A stretch of DNA of 64,000 bases from Ectocarpus siliculosus (taxonomy: Eukaryota > Sar > Phaeophyceae > Ectocarpales > Ectocarpaceae). Of this stretch, positions 34,797 through 46,000 are shown in pieces. Positions within the stretch are counted from its first letter, which is position 1; the number at the start of each line of letters is the position of its first letter. Location: contig FN649726.1 in NCBI GenBank assembly GCA_000310025.1, positions 3,579,314 through 3,643,313 of the forward strand, read 5' to 3'. The position numbers were made by a program, and so were the translations under genes. Under the pieces are notes generated by a model that did not search any database, was not told the origin of the DNA, and saw only the letters and a program-made list of their open reading frames with translations.

Positions 34797-37700
34797 ATGC
34801 GCAGGTATGCGTGTGTCTCAGTGTCCATCCGCGGCGCCCCACGAGCTCGCTGTGTCATCATGCGAACATCATTGTGTGTTGTGTGCCGCCCCCTATCACC
34901 TGCTCCTGTCGCTGAACCCTTTCTACGACTGCTTGCGTTTGTGTGCATCATGGGTGGGGGTACGACGCTGGCGTTCGGGGCTTTACCTTCTCATGTGACC
35001 ACGACGAGGGAGCTTCGGTCGGCGGGGGGAGTGTTCAGCAACATTGGGATATATCCGAGCAGCAGCAGATCAAATCAGCAGCTGCCGGAAACATGTCGCT
35101 ATGCTGTCTCGGAGATGGTGGGGGCCTCGGAGGAGACCGGAGGCGTGTTCGACCCTCTCGGTCTTGCGACTGACGAGGTGAGGAGGGGGCGAAGGTGCTT
35201 GCTGTTTGTTCTTGATATCCCGCCGTGGGCAACACAGAGGCTACCCGACTGACGCGAACTTCAACGACGTTTCCGAAGGACGCTGCACTGCTGCCTTGCC
35301 TGTGCCAAGCAAGGACCACACGGCCACAGCGGCCATGGGAGATCTCCCTGTTGAAATGTGTGGGCGTGTGTGTCACTCGGTTCCCGCAGCTAGTGTGAGT
35401 GATCCCCCCCCCCGCTCTCTTTCCCGACCCAAACATCTCACACAACACATTGCGCCGCGTCCCCCTGGTGGGTGTGCCCGCTCCCGTGGCTCCGTGTGCC
35501 TATTGCGATTTGAAATTCAATGAAAGACTTCCCTTTACCGGCGGCGCGTGGCGGAGCTAAAGCACGGGAGGGTCTGCATGCTTGCTACCGTGGGCGTGCT
35601 AGTGCAGTCGTTCGTCCAGTTTCCCGACCCGGATCGATCTGCCTTTTCAAACACCAGGCCGCTCGGGGCGCTATTTCAGGTGTTGTACGCAGACAGATGT
35701 ACGGGACATGCCCGTTTTGCTTCTGTACAGCAGTGTAGGTGTGCTTCTTCAGCCATTGTCGACCGCGCTAACCGGCTGTCCAATGAAATAGAGTCGTGGT
35801 CTCGGGTTTAGCGGTCCATAGTGTCACAAAATGTTATAACCGCTATTGAAGGCATCGCCGCTAAACCGGATTGGCAAATATGTTTGTAGTTTGACAACCG
35901 AGGTGCAGCTGTGCCACGAGATGTAGGGGACCGCTGTTGAGAGGGCATCTCGCTCAACAGGGAACCGCTAACCCAGGACCGCGACTGTACGCCAGTCTTC
36001 AAGAAGTAACGAGTCTGGAGAGAAACAGAGCGAGATCAAGTGAAAAAAGTCTCCGAATCATATTCTTGAACGATGCCTGTAGCTGAAGGAAGTCCGCCTC
36101 GTCGTTAACATTCTCCTGTGTTGTGTGCCTCCTGGACCGAGATGATCTACAATAACGTTGCTTCAATAAGTCGGTTTGTCCCTTCACCGAAACCACCGTA
36201 TGTCGAGAGAGCAACCGTACGGAAGTTGGAGCTAGACGGGTCAAAAGCACCCGCATAGCTCCCTTGGTGATTTCTCTATTAACGAGGGCAGTGTAGAAGT
36301 TTCTGTATTTTTTCGCATCGATCGTTTGTTTGTGTGTGTGTGTTTGTATTTCGTCCCATCCATGCCGGGCGCCAGTCTACGCCTTTCGGTGTGTAGCCGC
36401 TGATTTGCGTTATCCTGCACATGTACTACACGTACTAATTTTACCTGTTCCTGTTTACACCTTGTTGTGCTGCTTCGACTGGACGCATCGACGAAAACAG
36501 GTGTGGAGGGAACGACCTGTGATCCTGTTGGGGATTGTGGCCTTGATGGGATTGATAGAGCTCACCATCGGGAGGGAGGACTACGGGAGCAGCGAGGCCG
36601 AGCCCGGGAAGCTGGGGGATTTTTGGCAAGCAGCGCGGCCTGAAGACCCGCAGGTATTTGGCGGGGTACATTGCACGGTTTGCCACGCTATGGTGAATTT
36701 GAACAGCCAGTTTTGTCTTTTGCTTGGCAAGCTCTTGAGTGTTTCGATGAAGGCAAATATTTTGTCGTGGAGACTGGCCTTTGTCCTACGCCGCCGTTCT
36801 GTTTGCCTCGGACGGTGTGCCTGTGAGATGGCGAGCGGCTTGTTCGTGGTTCTGCCTGAGTCTACTCTTTGCGTTGGGCCACTTGTTGCGTGCGAATGTC
36901 CTGTGCGTCCATGCGTCTGTTTTTGGTGCGTCCCGTCACAGCTTTGGAGGAGAAGGCAACTCCAGGAGTTGAAGCACGGAAGACTCGCATCTCTCGGAAT
37001 CACGGGTGAGTTGCGGTCGCGGCTGATGTGTACCTTGGTGCCACAATAGTATACCACCCAATGCCACACAAAATAGCCTTGCGCCGTGTGGTGGCAAAAG
37101 GACGCGACAGCACGCGTGACCTTGGGGATGGTACACTGGACGGGTGCACCTCTCTGGTATTGGTGGTCCGCTGAGTGAGCGCGGCACGCAGCAGCCCTCT
37201 GATATGTGCGGCTTCCATTGATCCCCATGTATTGACGTTTGCTCGCTCGTAGATTCCACGTATACCGCAAGGTTTTGGCTTCTCTGAGGAACAGTGACGT
37301 ATGGTCTGGAGTCCCAGAAGTTTCCTCTGCGGTGCATGCCTATAATTTTTTCGTGATGCGGGTTTAGCAATCCTTTTTTTGAGTTCTGACGAATAAGTGG
37401 CTCGAAAAGTCGGGATTTGAAGCCGCGACTTTGATGGCTTTCCGAAGGATTTAAGGGTACCTCCACGCCTCGGTGGAATACCTGCAGCCGCGGAATTGGT
37501 TGTTTGCCGAAGTACGTGTTTAACTTTGGGCTCTGTGGGAGTTGGGCGATATTGATTTCTCGAGCGCGTTATCACGCCGTTTTTGGTTTCCCGTTCGACC
37601 AGCAGCAGCTTTAGCCGTCTGCTCCGTCTTTCGGACAACGCACCCTCAGTGGAGACACGTCTTTCCCGCTGAAGATTGCCCGTCGTACACACGTCTGCGT

Positions 37701-37803
37701 CTTTGTCGGCGTTTCAGGTATGCTGGCTCAAGAGCTCGTGACGCACGAGGGGCCGGTGGAACAGCTTCTAAAGGGGGACATCAACCCTTTCCATGAGTAC
37801 TGA
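34797..37803 (+). CDS. Light-harvesting chlorophyll a/c-binding-type protein
   Basis: Plastid antenna protein of the LHC superfamily, binding chlorophyll and carotenoid in the thylakoid. Five phase-compatible exons: 34797-35177, 35527-35679, 36501-36653, 36942-37005, 37718-37803, 278 residues from the first ATG. In-frame ATGs at 34860 and 34950 would give 257 or 227; usual length is about 200-230. The leader has a hydrophobic stretch ([20 protein letters not shown]) suiting a signal-plus-transit peptide. FDPLGLA starts the mature region. Helix 1 ([19 protein letters not shown]) and helix 3 ([20 protein letters not shown]) carry the paired ExxxxR signature; helix 2 is [18 protein letters not shown]. 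The end is INPFHEY. The loop after helix 1 ([18 protein letters not shown]) looks divergent, so the subfamily (Lhcf, Lhcr or other) is left open. It shares its upstream region with the RABL6-like gene. Confidence 0.92.
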
Positions 37804-40039
37804 TGTTGTGAAGACACCTTCTCCGATCGGAGGGGGGCGCACCGATTATGTACAAGAATACTACGGGTCTGGCTGGAACGACTCATAGACCCAAACCCGT
37901 GTCACGTTGGATTCCGATGATACCGCGTAAAGCACTGGACCGAGCGGTGCCGCTCTCTGCCCCTGCTGTCTAGTTTATAGAGCTGTCAGGTCGAGGCGCT
38001 CGTCGCACGGGAGGGGGGGGGGGGAGGGGCGAGGCAAGCAGGGACCCATGTCCATAGGGTGTGTTGTGGAGAGATGAAGGTCGGAATGGCGTGGGCATTA
38101 GGCGTTTCGTTGGAGCACTCGAGAGAGGGATCATCCTTAGTAGTTGAAGCGTGTTTTTGTGCTGAGGGGGGGAGACGATGCTGATGTAGATATTATTGTT
38201 GCTGAGGGGGCCTCACATCAGGACGGGTGTTATTGACATGCCCGAAAGAGACGTGTTGTGGATACCCTGTTTATTTAGTGATTTGGTCTTTGTAACCTTC
38301 ACCCAACAAATGGACTGGGCTGTTCTTGTTGATACTCGTCACGGCGTGCGATCTTTTCGTGTTCTCCGTTTCGTCCTGTCCTGAATCGGGACACAATTGG
38401 CCGCAGGAGCAGAGCATTCAGTGGCAAGTCTTCTTAAGCAGCAGATGTAACAGCAACTACACGTTGATGAGGCGAGTGTTAATGGGGTGAAAGCGGTGGA
38501 AGTAGGCCCGCCCTCTTCGTGCGGTTGTCGCAGGTGATTACGGGACTGGAGACTCCTAGTGTACCCTGTAAGTATCCATTTCATGTCATTCGTGGTACAT
38601 TCGTGTAGCGGGTGTAACGACACGTGATAGACGGGAGGTCGTGGGGCTTGTTTCAACGACGAGAAAGAGACATGCAGCATGTGCAGGTGACGTATTTTCT
38701 ATCCTTGAGTTGTTGGGGGAACGTGTTCACAAGCCGGTTTTGTTGTCGTCCGAGGGTAGATGAGTAGGTAGAGGGTCTCACGAACGTGCAGCCGGCAGTG
38801 TATCCTGGGTCGAATGTTACGTATGAGCCGGGTATGCTACGACAACGAACCATTGATGTTGGAGGCGATCAGAGGACGACGAGCGGTCATGTTTTGGTTA
38901 CTTTGCGAGTTTTTTCGGGTCGTGCAAGTGACCGGTGCTTGGTCAAGATGTAACTCATCAACAGCATTTGGCATCAATTCTCGAAGAGATTCTCACTATC
39001 TTTTGATATACTATTTTTGTAGTTTAAGGTGGTATCGTTGTGATGATGCGGGACGGTGCGCATCGACGACGGCTTTGTCACGAAAGAAACGGTAAGACAA
39101 AAGACGGAGAACCATTGCCTGGTCCTCGATCTGACGCAAAGAGCACAGACGAGGTGAAGATTGGTGCTTGGTCAAGAGAGTAACTTATCAGCAGCAGCCA
39201 ACAAGCCCTTTTTATTCCATGTGGGCGTCGGCACTAAACTGGTAGCAGGCTCTTGAGAAAGAGCTCGTCGTGAAGGTAGCATGTTCGCCAGCCTCGCGGG
39301 GTTCCACGTCGCGCGCACGTGAACGTGTAACCGCTAAATCCTGTGTCCTAGTCATGGATTTGGTGTACAGGTCAGGGTTGACTGCCGTCACACAGTTCAC
39401 GCAATGGAATTCGCGAACATTTTCGCGGTGTGCCCGCTGCGATTTCTCTCTTGTCAGGTTTTTCTTTGCCACGGTTGCCTGCTTAAGAATACCGTTCGTT
39501 GTTGTGCCAAACCCGAGGGGCGTTTGGCGGCGCAAGCACAAGGTATTATTCGTCGAGGCACAGCAAAACACACTTCCTGTGCGAACACCACCACACCATA
39601 GGCCAACATGGGCTTTTCCCTGGACAAACAACGCTATTTAGTTTTACTCAAGATCGTGATTCATCTCCATGCAGCATTCTCCCGCGTACCTGAAACCCCA
39701 ACATGCCGGCAAACCCTTGCGAACAATGGCAGCAATCATGTTTGTCTACAATCTAATTTGGCGTCAACACTCGCGCCGCAGGAAACCTCCTCGAACGGAT
39801 GAAACAGTATAACAACACAGTACAACAACACGTCGTTCCTCCTCTACACGTTGGCGAACATTTTCATTGTGGACACTACCCTGTGAAGCTTCGTCTACCT
39901 TATTGCTACGATTGGGCTCTTAACATTGTCAACAAAGCGGCCTCCAAAGCAGCAACATGCTGCGGGACAGAACGCCCCGAGTATTTCCTCCTCGCCCTCC
40001 ACGCACCACCTCGGATATAGAGGAAGCCTCGCGTCGTTT
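37804..40039. other. Convergent intergenic region, likely long 3' UTRs
   Basis: The light-harvesting gene ends at 37803 rightward and the giant IQ gene ends at 40040 leftward. No coding sequence in between is supported. A G run lies near 38011-38024. Confidence 0.5.
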
Positions 40040-43000
40040 TCAACCTGCGTCGACAGCTCCCTCAGGTTCTACTCCTGCCGTCGCTGCCGCCGCTGCCACC
40101 GCTGCTGCCGCTATCGCGACCGCCGCTGCTGGCATGGACCACGTACTTTGCCGCGTCGATGGATTGTAGAAATAGCTGGACCCCGAGTCCGGATCGACTA
40201 CCTCTTGCCACTCGTCTCCCTCCTCGGCAGCCCCTCCAGCCTCGTGGTCGTATGCCTGCAGACCCTCCTCGTTCACCGATGGGTCTGTCGTTGCTGCGAC
40301 CGCCTCTGCCATATCTGCGTCTTTTCCCGATTCGCCGACGCCTTCCTCGCTACGGTAGTCATCACCCGTCGGCCCGTCCTGCAAAAGCTGGCCTTCTCCA
40401 GTTCCTGCCGTTTCAACCGTGACATCGACTGCGGCTGATCCGGCCCGCGAAGTCCCGCCTTCTCCGTCGTTGTCGTACAGCACCAACGTTTCTCTCCCAT
40501 TTTGCGCAGTATGACCTTCCTCGCCGGCGTCCCCAACGGTGGTGGAAGGCAAGTCCCAGGAGGTAACCCCCGTCTCTGGGTGAAAATAGTACGCAGCTCC
40601 AGTTTCTTCATCTAGGTGCCGCTCCCAGCCTTCCGCAATATCTTCCCCGGTCGACGGATGTTCCGCAACCGCGTCACCATGTTCTTTGTGATGGGCCGCG
40701 GATGGATCCGCCCCCTGTTGCTCGACGGTGCCCTCTTCGCGACTTGAACGTGGTGGAGAGGTCTCAGCTGTTCCTATCTCTGCGGTGCGCCCGTCTGTAG
40801 CTTCAGGGCCCGGGACGGCGGAAAAGGCATTGTCGGCCACATTCTGGGTTTGGTCGCCGTTGGTCGTCGGTGGTCGGTCCGGTACCGTTGTTGTAGATGC
40901 TGCGGGATCGCCACGTGCTGGCACGAGTGGCGTATGGAGGCGAACATCCTCACTTGGTTGCATTTCGTTGTCGTCGTCGCCTGAGGAAGAAACGGCGGGA
41001 TTATCGCCTGATGAAAGAACCTGCACGGTCGTGTTGTTTTCTTTATCCTCCCCGTGGTGGAGCTTGTCGATGCCGCTCGAGGCAACGTCTTCGTCGTGCA
41101 ACGAAACTTCGCCCGGTCCTTCTTGCGTGTCGATGACACCATCGTGCTGTGATTTTTCTGTACCCGATCCCGTGGCTGTGGAAGACTCTCTGCCCTCTGA
41201 TGAACTCGATAACTTCCGGCTCATTCCACGTTGTTCATTTCCCACCGCCGACGCCGGAGGTTCGCTACCACCCAAGACGTGTCTTGCGGCACTGAGTGCC
41301 CCGATTACTTCCTGGGTATCATGTTTTGCCTCCTCCACTCCGTCGCGCTGACCCTCAATGCTTGTTTCTTCTCTGCTCTGAACGGAATATCCATCATCAC
41401 TATCTATCGGTGGTATATTTCTTTCAGATAGTTCAGGACTTGGTGTCATTCCCGGTACCGGTTGCAGCTCTGGAGGGAGTGGGGTTGACGCAATGCCTAG
41501 CCCAACGCCCGACGCTCGCCTTGCCGCCGCCATCATCTTGGCAAATTTCAACGATACCGGCTCAGACTCCTGCTCCAGCTGGCGCTTGATGTCGGCGTTT
41601 CTCTGTCTCCTCAATGCGGACTTTTTAATGATTGCCTGGCGGAATCTCACGGCGCGTTGTATGCACTCAGCTGCATTTCGCCGGGCCTCCGCTTCCCGCT
41701 CCATATCCGCCTCGTATAACTCTCGCTGCCTCTCGACCTCTCTCTGCTGCTTCAACACAGATACCCGTGACACGGCTTGTCTGCACCTGATCACCCGTTG
41801 AATACACGAGGCGGCCTGTTCTCGCATCTCCGCTTGCATAGCCATCCTCGCTTCTTGGTCATGCTGGATCTCGATGTCCCTCTGCTGCCTCAAGGCGTTG
41901 ACATGTTTCACGGCGTGGTGGCCCCTTGCCGCTCGCTGGATACTGACGGCGGCCTCTTGCTCGGCCTCACGCTGCCGTTCGAAGGCCAGCTCCTGAGCCC
42001 GCTGGTGTTCGATCTCGCGTTCTTGTCTCAAAGCGCTGACTCGCCGGCGGGCTTGATTTCTCCTGGCCATGCATTGGATGGACTGCACGGCCTGACGTTG
42101 TTCCTCCTCCCGCAACTTGAGCTGGCTCTCCGCGTCTCTCTGCTGCTTCAACACAGATACCCGTGCCAAAGCTTGTCTGCACCTGATCACCCGTTGAATA
42201 CACGAGGCGGACTGTTCTCGCATCTCCGCTTGCATAGCCATCCTCGCTTCTTGGTCATGCTGGATCTCGGTGTCCCTCTGCTGTCTCAAGGCGTTGACGT
42301 GTTTCACGGCGTGGTGGCCCCTTGCCGCTCGCTGGATACTGACGGCGGCCTCTTGCTCGGCCTCACGCTGCCGTTCGAAGGCCAGCTCCTGAGCCCGCTG
42401 GTGTTCGATCTCGCGTTCTTGTCTCAAAGCGCTGACTCGCCGGCGGGCTTGATTTCTCCTGGCCATGCATTGGATGGACTGCACGGCCTGACGTTGTTCC
42501 TCCTCCCGCAACTTGAGCTGGCTCTCCGCGTCTCTCTGCTGCTTCAACACAGAAACCCGTGCCAAGGCTTGTCTGCACCTGATCACCCGTTGAATACACG
42601 AGGCGGACTGTTCTCGCATCTCCGCTTGCATGGCCACCCTTGCTTCTTGGTCATGCTGGATCTCGGTGTCCCTCTGCTGTCTCAAGGCGTTGACGTGTTT
42701 CACGGCGTGGTGGCCCCTTGCCGCTCGCTGGATACTGACGGCGGCCTCTTGCTCGGCCTCACGCTGCCGTTCGAAGGCCAGCTCCTGAGCCCGCTGGTGT
42801 TCGATCTCGCGTTCTTGTCTCAAAGCGCTGACTCGCCGGCGGGCTTGATTTCTCCTGGCCATGCATTGGATGGACTGCACGGCCTGACGTTGTTCCTCCT
42901 CCCGCAACTTGAGCTGGCTCTCCGCGTCTCTCTGCTGCTTCAACACAGAAACCCGTGCCAAAGCTTGTCTGCACCTGATCACCCGTTGAATACACGAGGC

Positions 43001-46000
43001 AGCCTGTTCTCGCATCTCCGCTTGCATAGCCATCCTTGCTTCTTGGTGACGTTGGATCTCGGTGTCCCTCTGCTGTCTCAAGGCGTTGACATGTTTCACG
43101 GCGTGGTGTCCCCTTGCCGCTCGCTGGATACTGACGGCGGCCTCTTGCTCGGCCTCACGCTGCCGTTCGAAGGCCAGCTCCTGAGCCCGCTGGTGTTCGA
43201 TCTCGCGTTCTTGTCTCAAAGCGCTGACTCGCCGGCGGGCTTGATTTCTCCTGGCCATGCATTGGATGGACTGCACGGCCTGACGTTGTTCCTCCTCCCG
43301 CAACTTGAGCTGGCTCTCCGCGTCTCTCTGCTGCTTCAACACAGAAACCCGTGCCAAGGCTTGTCTGCACCTGGCCATCCGTTGAATACACGAGGCGGCC
43401 TGTTCTCGCATCTCCGCTTGCATAGCCATCCTTGCTTCTTGGTCATGTTGGATCTCGATGTCCCTCTGCTGCCTCAAGGCGTTGACATGTTTCACGGCGT
43501 GGTGGCCCCTTGCCGCTCGCTGGATACTGACGGCGGCCTCTTGCTCGGCCTCACGCTGCCGTTCGAAGGCCAGCTCCTGAGCCCGCTGGTGTTCGATCTC
43601 GCGTTCTTGTCTCAAAGCGCTGACTCGCCGGCGGGCTTGATTTCTCCTGGCCATGCATTGGATGGACTGCACGGCCTGACGTTGTTCCTCCTCCCGCAAC
43701 TTGAGCTGGCTCTCCGCGTCTCTCTGCTGCTTCAACACAGAAACCCGTGCCAAGGCTTGTCTGCACCTGATCACCCGTTGAATACACGAGGCGGCCTGTT
43801 CTCGCATCTCCGCTTGCATAGCCATCCTCGCTTCTTGGTGACGTTGGATCTCGGTGTCCCTCTGCTGCCTCAAGGCGTTGACGTGTTTCACGGCGTGGTG
43901 TCCCCTTGCTGCTCGCTGGATACTGACGGCGGCCTCTTGCTCGGCCTCACGCTGCCGTTCGAAGGCCAGCTCCTGAGCCCGCTGGTGTTCGATCTCGCGT
44001 TCTTGTCTCAAAGCGCTGACTCGCCGGCGGGCTTGATTTCTCCTGGCCATGCATTGGATGGACTGCACGGCCTGACGTTGTTCCTCCTCCCGCAACTTGA
44101 GCTGGCTCTCCGCGTCTCTCTGCTGCTTCAAGGCACCGACAAGATCCCTCGCTTGGCGCATCCTCACGGCTCGCTGTATGCGCACAGCAGCCTTCCCCCG
44201 GGCGATTTCCCCTGCCTCCGCTTCTATCTCCAACTTGCGTTTCGCCCTCAAGTACGCAACCCGGCGGACAGCTATTGTTCTTCTCACCACAAGTTGAATG
44301 GCGATTGCGGCCTGAGTCTTGCGCTCGATCAACGTTCTTGCTTGCCGTGCCAGGCACCAACCTCGAAACGCTTGCTGGATACGGGTCGCCGCTTCTTCGT
44401 ATTTCCTGGACGCTGTCAATTCCTGGGTTATACGGGAGGTGCAGCCTGAAGCGACGACTGCAGGTGATGCGTGGGATGACGGGTTGTTTCTGCGACGGAC
44501 TATTCGCTTACGACAGAGCCTTTGGATACGCCGAGCCGCCGCTCGTTGCTCTTCGGCGGCCGCTAGCATTTCTGCTTTTCGGAGAGACTCGGCCTCGATT
44601 TCTTGCAGGCCAGACGCTGATATCTCGTCATGGGTGTGATTCCCGTCGGATGCTCGGCGGCTGACGGCGGCAATGGCCTCCGGGTTTGTGCCGCCCTCCA
44701 GTTCGGTTTCCCCGGACAGCGGTGAGTGAGAGGCGTCTCTGATTCCATCGGACTTCGTATGTTGCTGATCGTAAGCGTTGAGAATAAGAGCAGAGGCGAT
44801 CATCGCCTCCGCACTCGGTTCTCTCGATGCGCTCCAAGAACCGTCACCTGTCTCCCCCTCTTCTGCGTTGGTCAGACCCTGCCCGCGAACGTTTGGTGCG
44901 GATCGCCCCTTCTCTTCCATCACAATCGCGACACAAAGCTCCAGACCTTGCTTCAGCACTTCTTTCACGGCTACCCTTGCCACCGTCTTTAGCAGCCTCA
45001 GCCTGGCGCGTTTTCGGCGAACGTGTGACTGCGCACTGCGGCTCCTCGCCATGCTCTGTAGCTTGACTGCTGCTCGGCTTCGCTTTCGCGACCCTGCCAA
45101 GCGTTGTTCGTGGCTCCTCTTCCGGCGTCGAGCGAAACTTTGGATCTGTAGAGCGGCATCGTCCTTCTCCTTCTCACGTTTCGCCCTAAGCTGCTTCTGC
45201 GCCTTCCGCCTCCTGACCTCCGCCTTTGCTTCCCGAATGCCGGAGATCCCCTGAAGAGTCGTGGCCGCGCGGTGTTTTCGCCGACGAGACTTCACGGACA
45301 GTCGGCGCCTGGCAAAGCCTTGAAGAACGCAGGCAGCCCCCTCGCTCCGTTTCACTTGGGTTTCACGAAGGCCCGCTTCTTCGCTTCGCCGCCTTTGCAC
45401 GTCGTTTGTCGCAATTCTGCGCCGGGCGGTGCTCTGGATCCTCACGATGGCGTTGCTCCTCTCCTGTTCCATCATCATCAGCTCACGCTCTCGGGCCTTG
45501 CGGACCTTGCTCACCTGCATTCGCTGTCGAGCGAACGCCTGGACTCGTTTCGCGGCCGTTCGTTCTTTGACCCGCCTCTTGGAGGCCTTTTTAGCGGCTC
45601 GTCGGCGAGTGTGCGACTGCAAAATGACCGCGGCTTCTTCTTCGGTGAGAATATCTTCGTCCTGAGGGCGCGGTGCTTCTTCCGCCGCTTGCGTCTCTTG
45701 TCGATTGCTTGAATCAACTTCTGACTCTCGTTGGCCAATCGTAGAAGCCGGCGGTTCGCTCTGGGTTTGGCTTGCAAGAACCGGCGTGTCATCACCACCT
45801 TCGGGTTGCCCTGCACCGTCGGCAAGCTCGTGTTGCTGACGGACAAGCTGGCAAACCTGATTCCAGCCCAAATTGAAACAAATTTCAAACGCCACCGTGA
45901 GTTGGGGAGGCTCGTTGCGAGGGATATGGCAGGGCTCACTTGAATTGACTGCTATTATAGATCAATGGAAATGAAAGCCATTTCTCCGGCTGTTTAAGAG

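Noticed and set aside
37000..37692. 230-codon leftward frame in the last intron of the light-harvesting gene
   Set aside because: No recognisable domain, no splice partners, and it overlaps exon 4 of a well-supported gene on the other strand.
41777..44449. Long + strand frame of 890 codons as a gene
   Set aside because: It is the antisense of the IQ repeat array, its open state follows from the in-phase repeat, and it has no domain of its own.
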